The notes under the pieces were generated by a model. It made no database searches. It was not told where the DNA came from and saw only the letters and a list, made by a program, of their open reading frames with translations. The translations under genes were made by a program, and so were the position numbers. DNA of 26,105 nucleotides from a virus, in IMG/VR virus record IMGVR_UViG_3300045931_000004, positions 1 to 26,105 of that record. The stretch is one strand, 5' to 3'. Positions 1 through 6,703 of the stretch are shown one piece after another; within the stretch, counting starts at the first letter, position 1, and the number at the start of each line of letters is the position of its first letter.

Positions 1-1810
1 TCTTACCACCAATTTCACCTAATCCCATACTCGACAGGTCAATCTGAGGCATAAGCCTCTGCATTAATACAATATACTGTTGGAAACCACCATAGGGGTC
101 AATCCTAGTGTTTCCAATTTTAGGTTTACCAAAGTCGCTAGATGCCGGGTCTGTTTCGACGGTAGCTCCACCCAATCTCATTAACTGTGTGAAGGTTCCT
201 GCTGTGCCAGCAATAGCAGCTAGAGATTTCAGGTATTCCCTACGCACGCTAGGTTGGGATATCATGTAGACTTCGGGACTGAATAATGCTTGTGTTCCTT
301 TAGCCATCATGCCTAGGCGCGAAGCTATAAGTCTAGGAGAAAAGAGAACAGTAGACAGAGCCTTAGCAGAAGGCTCTAGTTTACCTAAGTCCCCACGACC
401 TGTAGCGTTATTTACAAACTCAGCAATCTCCTTACCAAGCTTGACGTTATTACGCATATTGGTGCCAGATGTGACACCATAATCTTGCGTCATCTGTCGG
501 AACGTATCTGCTCTCAACTTATTCAGGAAAGCTGTATACGCTCTGTTAGACCTACGCACGCCGGGGATTTGTTCGGCGATTTTAGACATCATAGTTTCTT
601 CACGATTAGTGAAGTTATTCAAATCAGTTAGCTTTAGACCTACATCCTCTGCAAATGATGGTTTTACGTTACCATCAGCAGTGACCCTCTTTTTGAAAAT
701 TGGGTCGTCAAGAATACCCTTCTGAATAGCGTTATAGGCATCTTCAGATTTCCATGCCCTAAACATATCCGGAAGGGAATTCCAGAATTCTTTACGATGA
801 ATAAGTCCAATCCCTTGTCGAAGTGGAGCAGACATATCCATAGACGCCATAATAGTGCGAGGCACATTAGCAGCGTCCATCCACGCATTACTTTCTACTT
901 CAGGTGGTTCTGGCATCTTAGGTTGGGGTGATTCCCTAACCTTCTTCATTACTATCTTACTGCCATCACCTGCTAGTTCCTGGTAGTCAAATCCTAGTTT
1001 AATAGCATCAGTCAATTGCCTACGCGTCATACTTGAAGCACTAACTGTATATTTAGTCCCTACTGGAACTGCTCTCATTTTGGCAAATTTATCAATCATT
1101 TCAGAAGTATCAGGAGTAGTAGTTCCTTTCATTTCTGCAGGCTTATTCTCCATAGCATGTTTGAAGGTTTTACCCTGCTCTGGAGTCAAAGGCTTTTCGG
1201 GAGTTTTCCAAAAATCAGGTCCAAATGATTCTGGAGTAATAGCTCCCTTCTTACCTTTAACATTATCAGCAATATTTGACATGCCGGGGGTATGTCTCAT
1301 ACCACCCACACCACCAGCCATTTCAGCTAATCCAAATCCTCTTTCTGCAAGTGTGGATTCAGGTGATAATACATTACCAGCACCATGCGCGGCTGTTAAT
1401 GCACCAGCAGCCTTACCACCCATGCTCGCTAATTTAGCAACTTGAGGAAGACCAGCTTTCATAGCCATACTACCACCACCAGTTAAAGCAGTAGTAGCTA
1501 GGTCAATAGGAGATGTAAATCCTGAAATTACATCACCTAATCCTTGAAGTGCGCCAGCACCAAAACCTTCAATTTGAGCGCGTAGAGGACTACGCTCTAA
1601 AGAAGGTCTATCTATGTAGTCTGCAAGACCACTCGCAAATTCTGAGGGTAATGTAGTAAGTGGTTGAGATATAGCATCCCATATCCCACCTAACATAGAT
1701 GGCTGTTGAGTAGGTGCAGCGGGAACAGTTAGTGTGGGACGTGTATCATCTTCCCAATCATTAACATCTTCCCAATCGTCAGGTTGTTGTGTTAGTTGAC
1801 GATTTGCCAT
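1..1810 (-). CDS. Large internal-virion / polyvalent-type protein, C-terminus cut by the left edge
   Basis: The frame is open from an ATG at 1810 to the window edge, giving 603 visible residues and no stop. Residues 1-30 are acidic and polar (DDWEDVNDWEDD). About 80-160 are Gly/Ala-rich with weakly amphipathic helices, 300-500 are charged helical sequence, and near the edge (about 62-160 in the DNA) comes the string SSDFGKPKIGNTRIDPYGGF followed by QQY. From memory that DFGK...GNTR.D..GGFQQY pattern recurs in the C-terminal part of very large phage polyvalent or ejection proteins (an LPD-type domain); I cannot confirm the family by search. The start overlaps the end of the upstream gene by 19 bases and has only a weak GGGAA-like ribosome site. 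As the last and longest of three consecutive Ala/Gly-rich proteins it fits the place of a T7 gp16-like ejection protein. Function is inferred from position and composition. Confidence 0.72.
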   Translation of the reverse strand, partial: MANRQLTQQPDDWEDVNDWEDDTRPTLTVPAAPTQQPSMLGGIWDAISQPLTTLPSEFASGLADYIDRPSLERSPLRAQIEGFGAGALQGLGDVISGFTSPIDLATTALTGGGSMAMKAGLPQVAKLASMGGKAAGALTAAHGAGNVLSPESTLAERGFGLAEMAGGVGGMRHTPGMSNIADNVKGKKGAITPESFGPDFWKTPEKPLTPEQGKTFKHAMENKPAEMKGTTTPDTSEMIDKFAKMRAVPVGTKYTVSASSMTRRQLTDAIKLGFDYQELAGDGSKIVMKKVRESPQPKMPEPPEVESNAWMDAANVPRTIMASMDMSAPLRQGIGLIHRKEFWNSLPDMFRAWKSEDAYNAIQKGILDDPIFKKRVTADGNVKPSFAEDVGLKLTDLNNFTNREETMMSKIAEQIPGVRRSNRAYTAFLNKLRADTFRQMTQDYGVTSGTNMRNNVKLGKEIAEFVNNATGRGDLGKLEPSAKALSTVLFSPRLIASRLGMMAKGTQALFSPEVYMISQPSVRREYLKSLAAIAGTAGTFTQLMRLGGATVETDPASSDFGKPKIGNTRIDPYGGFQQYIVLMQRLMPQIDLSSMGLGEIGGK

Positions 1811-3126
1811 GTTTTCCCACCATCGTAAGATTCACGAACCTTACCAGTGCTAGGACTTCTCTGACGCTTGTGGTTAGGATTATTAGGATTAAATTTAGTG
1901 GTAAGTGGTTGTGTCCCAGTTCCGAGAGTATTACTACGAGTAGCTGAGACAGGAATGTCAGTTCCATATATTGCATCAGTTATTTTTTTGTGTTGTTCAG
2001 CAGTAGGACCAGAACGCCATCCAGATGCAGGAGGCATAACAGTAAATTCATTTCCCGGAGTAAATTGAATATATTTACCCAGTTCGGGATTTTTAGTTGC
2101 AAATTCCCTCGCTGCTGTAGCTTGTCTAACTTTAGTCTGTGTAGGTAATTCACCTCTACCCGCACCAGTTGTAGTTCCGGGTTTAACTAGTGTTCCTTCT
2201 ACATTCTGAACTGGCTTAGTTTCACCAGTTATCTGATTGACAAGAATGGTCTTACCATCAGCAGTATTAAAGGCTGTCCAGCCTCTAGTTTCTGCTAATG
2301 CTTCACGACCACCCTGTCTCATACCTTCAAGAGTTTCACGTCCACCCTGTCTTACACCTTCCAGTTCAATAGCATTCTCCTGTCCAAGTGCCATCTTATC
2401 AGCATCGGACAGAGAACCAGTATCGATATCAGTCTGCTCAACCTTGCCAGTAGCAGGGTCAGTAACAATAACTTTAGGACCACTAAAGTCAAACTTGAAG
2501 TTTCCCCGCAGAGACTTAAGTCTGTATACTTCAGCACGGTCCTGCATTATCTTAGTTCTGGCAGCATCTTTTTCTGCACGCGCTTGGTCTGCTGCTGACA
2601 GTCTTTCCTGTGTTACAACAGATGTAGCTAGTTGACGATTACTAGCATTAGACTGTCTCTCAAGAGATGCTGCATCTTGAGCAGAACCAATCTTATTTTT
2701 CCAATCTGCAAGTTTTCGACTCCTATTACCTTCGATAACTTGCATACCAGTTCCAGGTCTGTGAAGGTCTGCTAGTGTAGCTCCAATAATGCGTAACCAG
2801 TTAGGTTTCTGAGCTTCGGGATATTCTCCGAGCATCTGATTAAATCTATCTTGAGCCATAGTTTCTGGCTGATAGAGTTCTCGCATTCTGGCATCTACAT
2901 CAAATCCACCCATAGGCTGAGATTGCACAGGTGCCATAGGAATGTCTTGAGGCATAGCCTGATTCATAGATGGCCCAAATGATATATTACCAAATGGGTC
3001 ATTCTTTGGCCCCATTATATTTGGATTTTGTTGGGGCATAAAATCACCACCAGCAAATCCGGGTGCTGTTATTTGTGGGGCACCGAATAAATTTTGCAAT
3101 CTCAGAAATTGCATTAAATCAGGCAT
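1792..3126 (-). CDS. Predicted internal virion / ejection-type structural protein (444 aa)
   Basis: I do not recognise a named family. The N-terminal 80 residues are rich in Pro, Met, Gln and Asn and look disordered. Residues about 85-205 are charged and helical (many Ala, Arg, Glu, Gln), with coiled-coil character around 150-205. Then come a short beta-like part (FDFSGPKVIVTDPATGK, about 213-229), a duplicated 11-residue unit (255-276), and a polar C-terminus ending in YDGGKTWQIVN. The ATG overlaps the upstream gene by 8 bases and follows an AGGTG ribosome site. Its place between the S74-ending protein and the very long polyvalent-type protein, with similar composition, suggests a DNA-ejection or internal core protein like T7 gp14/gp15 in role. 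That role is inference; the reading frame is firm. Confidence 0.7.
   Translation of the reverse strand: MPDLMQFLRLQNLFGAPQITAPGFAGGDFMPQQNPNIMGPKNDPFGNISFGPSMNQAMPQDIPMAPVQSQPMGGFDVDARMRELYQPETMAQDRFNQMLGEYPEAQKPNWLRIIGATLADLHRPGTGMQVIEGNRSRKLADWKNKIGSAQDAASLERQSNASNRQLATSVVTQERLSAADQARAEKDAARTKIMQDRAEVYRLKSLRGNFKFDFSGPKVIVTDPATGKVEQTDIDTGSLSDADKMALGQENAIELEGVRQGGRETLEGMRQGGREALAETRGWTAFNTADGKTILVNQITGETKPVQNVEGTLVKPGTTTGAGRGELPTQTKVRQATAAREFATKNPELGKYIQFTPGNEFTVMPPASGWRSGPTAEQHKKITDAIYGTDIPVSATRSNTLGTGTQPLTTKFNPNNPNHKRQRSPSTGKVRESYDGGKTWQIVN
2299..2364 (-). repeat. 33-base tandem duplication inside a structural gene
   Basis: Two adjacent 33-base units encode LEGVRQGGRET and LEGMRQGGREA (residues 255-276 of the 444-residue protein). 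They differ at a few positions only, and a decayed continuation (LAETRGW) follows. This looks like a recent in-frame tandem duplication lengthening a helical stretch. Confidence 0.8.
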
Positions 3127-4465
3127 TTTTCACCTGTTCTTTCTGAGACGCCAAAACTACTCCCATTACATCGGCAAGGTGTAGAGTCTTTCCATCACCT
3201 ATACCAAATTTCTTTTTGAAATCCTGTGCCATTGGTCCGAAATGCTTGGTATCGTCACCCTTATATTTCCAAGTATATAGCTGAAGTTCATTCAGCTTTT
3301 TAGTGAAAGGACTACCCTTAATAGTGGACCCTCTCCCAACAGGCTTAATATGGTCTTTCATAGCCCGCGAGGAATAAGCAAAGATATTATCCATGCTTGG
3401 TTGATTCAGATTGATATTGCCAAATTGATAATTAGGATTCACAGGATTGATATCCTGTTTCATATTTCTGTCGGAGAATGCCATACCTACATATGGCGCT
3501 GCTGCTCCGGCAATACCAATAGCTTTCTTCCACCAAGGTTCACCCTCAGTAGCTTTATCAGTCTGATATCCACGCATTTGGGCATCAAGTAATCCAAGCC
3601 CAAACTGATTACGTGCTTGCTCCATACCTGCACGCTGTTGCCATGCATTAAGAGCCTGATTACCAAACATATTCGACATTCCGGGAGTAGTTCCATATAG
3701 TGATGCTTGACCACCAATACCAGCCAACTGCATCTGTCTGAGATTCTGTAGGGATTGTTCTCCCATCTGTTGAGCTTGCAAGTCTGCACCCTGATTAGCC
3801 ATTGCAGCTTGTAACATTCTGCCAGCTTCAGCAGATGACAAGTTACCCATAGCAGAACCAGTTCCAGTAATACCTTGTAAACCAAACATTTTACCCTGAC
3901 GAATGGAATCTGCTAGACCGGCGTTAACCGTAGTCATAGCATCAGCCATTTGTCCGGGTAAATCCCTCTGTGCTCTACTTGCAGCAGCAATATAGTTAGG
4001 GGCACCACCACCCCCACCTAATGACCTTGCTCTGTCAAGTTCCATCATGGTATTTCCATACGCAGCACGTATGGGACTAATACCACGCGCACGTAGTTCC
4101 TGAATATCAGTAGGTGAGTATCCACCTGTAGAGGCGAAGTCACGATATCCCGGCATTGCTTCATCGAGATATCCGTATGCTTTGCCCAATTCCTTGGGAC
4201 GTTGAGCAGAAACCTTCTGATACGAAAACTGAGAAGGTCCACCTAATCCCTCGCGGAACTGTTGATACGCGCCCATGATATTACCATAATCCTGTGTATT
4301 TTGCGTCACAGCATTATTGTAATTCGTCATGAATTGGTCACTAATAGGCCCATACGCAGCCTCATTAGCACTAGGCTGTTGCGTATTTTGATACGCAGTT
4401 TGAGCCTGATTTATTACTTCTTGAGCAGGATTTTGTGGTTGTTCTGGCTGCTTTTTCTTTCCCAT
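3119..4465 (-). CDS. Ala/Gln-rich internal virion-type protein with C-terminal S74-like intramolecular chaperone
   Basis: Residues 1-310 are polar, rich in Gln, Ala, Gly, Asn and Met, and mainly helical, unlike a beta-helical fibre. A short hydrophobic stretch (WWKKAIGIAGAAAPYVGMAF, about 309-328) is followed by SDRNMK (331-336) and, 34 residues later, SSRAMK (365-370). The rest (about 375-448) resembles the Peptidase_S74 / intramolecular chaperone domain: a helix with KKLNELQLYTWKYK, the HFGPMAQDFKKKFG strand, and a closing helix with DVMGVVLASQKEQ. In that family cleavage occurs before a Ser that pairs with a Lys five residues on, and both copies here keep Ser-x4-Lys. The start is a TAATG overlap with the GNAT-like gene plus a GAGGATAA ribosome site. 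S74 domains usually end tail spikes and fibres; here the partner looks like an ejection protein, so virion placement is inferred. Confidence 0.75.
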   Translation of the reverse strand: MGKKKQPEQPQNPAQEVINQAQTAYQNTQQPSANEAAYGPISDQFMTNYNNAVTQNTQDYGNIMGAYQQFREGLGGPSQFSYQKVSAQRPKELGKAYGYLDEAMPGYRDFASTGGYSPTDIQELRARGISPIRAAYGNTMMELDRARSLGGGGGAPNYIAAASRAQRDLPGQMADAMTTVNAGLADSIRQGKMFGLQGITGTGSAMGNLSSAEAGRMLQAAMANQGADLQAQQMGEQSLQNLRQMQLAGIGGQASLYGTTPGMSNMFGNQALNAWQQRAGMEQARNQFGLGLLDAQMRGYQTDKATEGEPWWKKAIGIAGAAAPYVGMAFSDRNMKQDINPVNPNYQFGNINLNQPSMDNIFAYSSRAMKDHIKPVGRGSTIKGSPFTKKLNELQLYTWKYKGDDTKHFGPMAQDFKKKFGIGDGKTLHLADVMGVVLASQKEQVKNA

Positions 4466-4842
4466 TATTTTATCCTCATACTCAACGCTGTATGTGGGTG
4501 CTTCTCAAATCCATGTTGGATGAGATGCTTGGCGTAATCACCATTATTCACAAAAGCGTAGAGTTCTTTTATTCCAAAAGTCTTAGCCGTAAATTCGGAA
4601 ATAGCCTTGGCTTCTAACAAAGCTCTACCAATTGTAGTAAGTGGCTTTGATTTGTCAGTAACTAAAACTACTTCCCCTACGTGCTCGACAGCACCACCCA
4701 TTACAATATCGCCTTTATCATCCTCTATGACAAAAGCGTTCAACATTTGAAGAAACACTGGAAATCCGAATTCAGGATAATATTGCTCATGAAGTCGAAT
4801 TAGTGATTCTAAGTCTTCAACGCGTAATGAGCGGGATTTCAT
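4465..4842 (-). CDS. GNAT-like acetyltransferase family protein
   Basis: The 125-residue length and order of elements fit a short GNAT fold: an opening helix-turn with LRVEDLESLIRLHEQYYPEF, a central strand pair AFVIEDDKGDIVMGGAVEHV, then EVVLVTDKS leading to TTIGRALLEAKA, which takes the place of the acetyl-CoA loop and following helix. The strands KELYAFVNNGD and GFEKHPHTALSMRI at the end match the usual GNAT C-terminus. The canonical Q/RxxGxG/A loop is weak, so catalysis is uncertain. The ATG overlaps the endolysin stop as ATGA and has no good ribosome site, so it is probably translated by coupling. Small GNAT-like genes of unknown substrate are common beside late genes in environmental phages. 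Target unknown. Confidence 0.6.
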   Translation of the reverse strand: MKSRSLRVEDLESLIRLHEQYYPEFGFPVFLQMLNAFVIEDDKGDIVMGGAVEHVGEVVLVTDKSKPLTTIGRALLEAKAISEFTAKTFGIKELYAFVNNGDYAKHLIQHGFEKHPHTALSMRIK

Positions 4843-5189
4843 TTTCTATTACCATGCATGATAGAGTAATGGTTGCCATCCCCAAAATGACCACCCCAAG
4901 CAGTAACAAAATCTTTGCCAGCACTTAGTGTCTCCCAGTATGTGCCTAAAGCACGATGAGATTCTGTATCAGTCAGATATTTACCATCTCTGAAAAGATG
5001 GATATCAATTGCGAGTCCAATTGAATGTAAAGAGTTTTTAATACCTTTTCCTAATTTAGCTAAACGTGCAGCTTCTTCAGGACTACGGTAAGCTTCGCCA
5101 AGTTTATATTGATATCCTAATCTCTTGGCTTCTGCCAAAAGAAAAGGAAGTAACTCAGCGAATGCAAACTGTTTCTGAAGAAGTGTCAC
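4839..5189 (-). CDS. M15-family peptidase, probable endolysin (peptidoglycan L,D/D,D-peptidase)
   Basis: The 116-residue protein carries the M15 zinc pattern: SLHSIGLAID (53-62) matches SxHxxGxAxD with His55 and Asp62 as ligands, and WGGHFGDGNHYS (98-109) provides the third ligand His107. The motif GEAYRSPEEAARL (31-43) matches the family's usual xxYRSxEE region. These single-domain peptidases cut peptide cross-links or stem peptides in peptidoglycan and often serve as the phage lysis enzyme. There is no signal peptide, so release would need a holin, and none lies next to it. The start is GTG, chosen because AGGAAG sits seven bases upstream and because GTGA overlaps the stop of the previous gene. 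Function is well supported by motif; the use in lysis rather than entry is inferred. Confidence 0.88.
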   Translation of the reverse strand: MTLLQKQFAFAELLPFLLAEAKRLGYQYKLGEAYRSPEEAARLAKLGKGIKNSLHSIGLAIDIHLFRDGKYLTDTESHRALGTYWETLSAGKDFVTAWGGHFGDGNHYSIMHGNRK

Positions 5190-5512
5190 GCAAGCACTTC
5201 CTCATCACCATCGATAGTGAGAGTAAGAATGTTATTAGTTCCGGCAAACGCCTGAATTATTTCAGTCGTAGCCAAGATATAATAACAATAATGGTCCAGA
5301 ACTTGATTCGCACCAATGCTGAAAGCATCGAATAATCTTGTGCCAGCAGCATCAGCACCAATAGACATAGTGAAAGTAACTGCAGAACCGCTTGGATTCT
5401 GGACGTGAACATGCCTCACAATTCCTCGTCTATTGGCGGGAACTGTATACTTAGTCGCAGCAGCGTTAGAAACTTGCGCGGGACCAGCCATGCGAACTTG
5501 AACTTTTGCCAT
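5186..5512 (-). CDS. Small conserved beta-rich virion protein (108 aa)
   Basis: The sequence is mostly short beta strands: KYTVPANRRGIVRHVHVQN, AVTFTMSIGADAAGTRLFDA, and a closing ILTLTIDGDEEVLA. The pattern 'TVPA..R.IVRHVHV.N.SG...TF..SIGADAAGTRL.DA' recurs, to my knowledge, in small proteins of phage tail and fibre clusters whose role is not settled. It lies between the fibre-tip gene (eight-base gap) and the endolysin (GTGA overlap). An AGAGGG ribosome site precedes the ATG. A tail-associated structural role is inferred from this position; there is no catalytic motif. Confidence 0.65.
   Translation of the reverse strand: MAKVQVRMAGPAQVSNAAATKYTVPANRRGIVRHVHVQNPSGSAVTFTMSIGADAAGTRLFDAFSIGANQVLDHYCYYILATTEIIQAFAGTNNILTLTIDGDEEVLA
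5197..5202 (-). promoter_or_regulatory. Ribosome binding site deciding the GTG start of the endolysin
   Basis: On the minus strand AGGAAG lies seven bases before the GTG at 5189. It supports a GTG start over any internal ATG in this frame. Confidence 0.65.
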
Positions 5513-5520
5513 TTTGCCCT

Positions 5521-5949
5521 CTAATTGTCTGTCAGATATGGCATTGTAAAACTAAATGCCGTATCATCATTTAGGTCAGCCTCAGCTAATGCAGTATCAA
5601 GTGACCCCGCTGCCGCTGTATTTATTCGAAGGGTAATGTTATCATCACCCTGTATCATTGCACCTTGAACGATTATGATAGAAGTCGCTAAACTAAACCA
5701 GTTAACTGCACATACTGAACGATAGTTAGTAAACTCACTAGTTACAGGAAATGGAATGCCTTGTATTTCAACTTGTCCAGTAATTGTGCCTTTAGCAGAA
5801 AGTTGTAGCACCCCAAATAATGTTACTAGTTTACCGAACTTAATCCACTGACCGTCTTGAAAATTATAGGTTTGTCCGGAAGCTCCCCCAGACCCACCAA
5901 TAGTAGGTGTCCAAAGTCCATATTGTGGAACGATTAATTGACCATACAT
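5521..5949 (-). CDS. Tail fibre tip / receptor-binding-type domain protein (142 aa)
   Basis: After a short lead ([11 protein letters not shown]) comes LWTPTIGGSGGASGQTYNFQ, then DGQWIKFGKLVTLFGVLQL and GQVEIQGIPFP. This 'GxWTPTIGG...Y..QxGxWxKxGxxVTxxxxL...GxxxxxGxPFP' layout is the familiar C-terminal domain of many phage tail fibres, usually the last trimeric part of a longer chain. Here it stands alone. An ATG at 5985 in the same frame would add 12 residues, but I prefer 5949: it forms TAATG with the collagen gene's stop, and its product begins directly at the domain. It is therefore probably made by re-initiation on the collagen message. I infer that it binds the end of the collagen-like fibre or the tail protein. 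Receptor unknown. Confidence 0.68.
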   Translation of the reverse strand: MYGQLIVPQYGLWTPTIGGSGGASGQTYNFQDGQWIKFGKLVTLFGVLQLSAKGTITGQVEIQGIPFPVTSEFTNYRSVCAVNWFSLATSIIIVQGAMIQGDDNITLRINTAAAGSLDTALAEADLNDDTAFSFTMPYLTDN

Positions 5950-6413
5950 TATGGGTATAAAGTTGTGCCTATGAATGGCATACATTCACATTCACAATCT
6001 TCTCCATCCAATCCCGGTGGTCCCATTAATCCTATTGGACCCTGTATACCCGGTGGTCCGGGCATACCATCCATTCCATCTTCACCATCATTACCATCTA
6101 TTCCCGGCATACCGGGTAATCCCTGTATACCTTGTAATCCTTGTGGTCCCGGTGGACCCCATTGCCAGTCAGTTTCTTCATTGCTGTCTCCAATATCACC
6201 TAATGGAGCAGCACTAGTTATAATAGTGCTACCACCCCCACCACCTGAAGATGAAGAAGAAAGAACAACTACTTGAGATTCTAGTTCATCTATTCCTTGT
6301 CTTAATGCTTTAATTAATTGGTCAATAACCTGATATAAAGCATTATTTTTCTGGCTTAAACCAGATGTAAGTAGTTGAGCCTGTAGACGGTCAAGTTGTG
6401 GAATGATAGCCAT
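5949..6413 (-). CDS. Collagen-like phage fibre protein with Cys-rich tail (154 aa)
   Basis: Residues 1-50 form a hydrophilic helical, coiled-coil-like segment ([30 protein letters not shown]), probably for trimerisation. Residues 52-62 are a Ser then Gly linker. From 86 to 139 there are 18 unbroken Gly-X-Y triplets with frequent Pro and charged Asp/Glu, the signature of a collagen triple helix. Directly after them comes CECEC (140-144) and a short end [10 protein letters not shown]. Phage collagen-like proteins usually form thin fibre shafts on tails or capsids. The gene is TAATG-coupled on both sides: to the 96-residue protein before it and the fibre-tip protein after it. No ribosome site is evident, which favours coupling. 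Fibre role is a strong inference; the Cys tail is discussed in the findings. Confidence 0.85.
   Translation of the reverse strand: MAIIPQLDRLQAQLLTSGLSQKNNALYQVIDQLIKALRQGIDELESQVVVLSSSSSGGGGGSTIITSAAPLGDIGDSNEETDWQWGPPGPQGLQGIQGLPGMPGIDGNDGEDGMDGMPGPPGIQGPIGLMGPPGLDGEDCECECMPFIGTTLYP
5997..6158 (-). repeat. Eighteen-triplet Gly-X-Y (collagen) coding repeat
   Basis: The 162 bases encode Gly at every third residue without interruption, for example [19 protein letters not shown]. It is read on the minus strand; the plus strand appears as a Pro-rich antisense frame that is not a gene. Confidence 0.9.
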
Positions 6414-6703
6414 TATGTTGGATATTCGACAGCCACCGCTTTCGCGTAAATGATAATTCGACGAATAGTGAAAGTTTCATCCAATTCAGTTGTATATAAT
6501 TCGTATCGAATTCTCTGCCCCTGTATATTGGACAGGCGCATAGGTTCAATACGAGCAGTAGCCGTCATAGGCATAGGAACCAAATCCTGTTGTATAATGT
6601 CATCAAGTCCAGATAATCTATGTTGAAGATTACCCGAACCTGTTAGGCGTAGCCTTACACCTACAACATGATGTTCTGATTCAACTCCACCTGATTTAGC
6701 CAC
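6413..6703 (-). CDS. Small conserved tail-associated protein (96 aa)
   Basis: I do not recognise an enzyme or named domain. The sequence opens with [20 protein letters not shown] and has a middle part [13 protein letters not shown]...[21 protein letters not shown], ending in strands [20 protein letters not shown]. It seems a compact beta-rich protein. The start is GTG at 6703, inside the end of the long lectin-like gene (8-base overlap), with a GGGG ribosome site nearby. It is TAATG-coupled to the collagen gene. Its position between the large tail protein and the fibre suggests a connector or fibre-base protein, but that is inference from neighbours only. Confidence 0.6.
   Translation of the reverse strand: MAKSGGVESEHHVVGVRLRLTGSGNLQHRLSGLDDIIQQDLVPMPMTATARIEPMRLSNIQGQRIRYELYTTELDETFTIRRIIIYAKAVAVEYPT

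Noticed and set aside
1080-1445. 121-codon plus-strand frame near the left end
   Set aside because: It lies opposite an open minus-strand frame of 603 codons with coherent protein sequence and coupling to its upstream gene.
4465-5189. Complete lysis cassette around the endolysin
   Set aside because: The gene after the endolysin is GNAT-like and the one before is a beta-rich virion-type protein; neither has a membrane segment, so no adjacent holin or spanin is supported.
5950-5985. ATG at 5985 as start of the fibre-tip protein
   Set aside because: Its nearest GGAG is too far away; the TAATG at 5949 fits the pattern of the operon and the domain border.
5997-6158. Possible CRISPR or tandem DNA repeat because of regular GGT/CCC spacing
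   Set aside because: The period is three bases and explained by Gly-X-Y codons; there are no repeat-spacer units.
5938-6276. Pro-rich plus-strand frame opposite the collagen gene
   Set aside because: It is the antisense shadow of Gly-X-Y codons; no ribosome site and no plus-strand neighbours.
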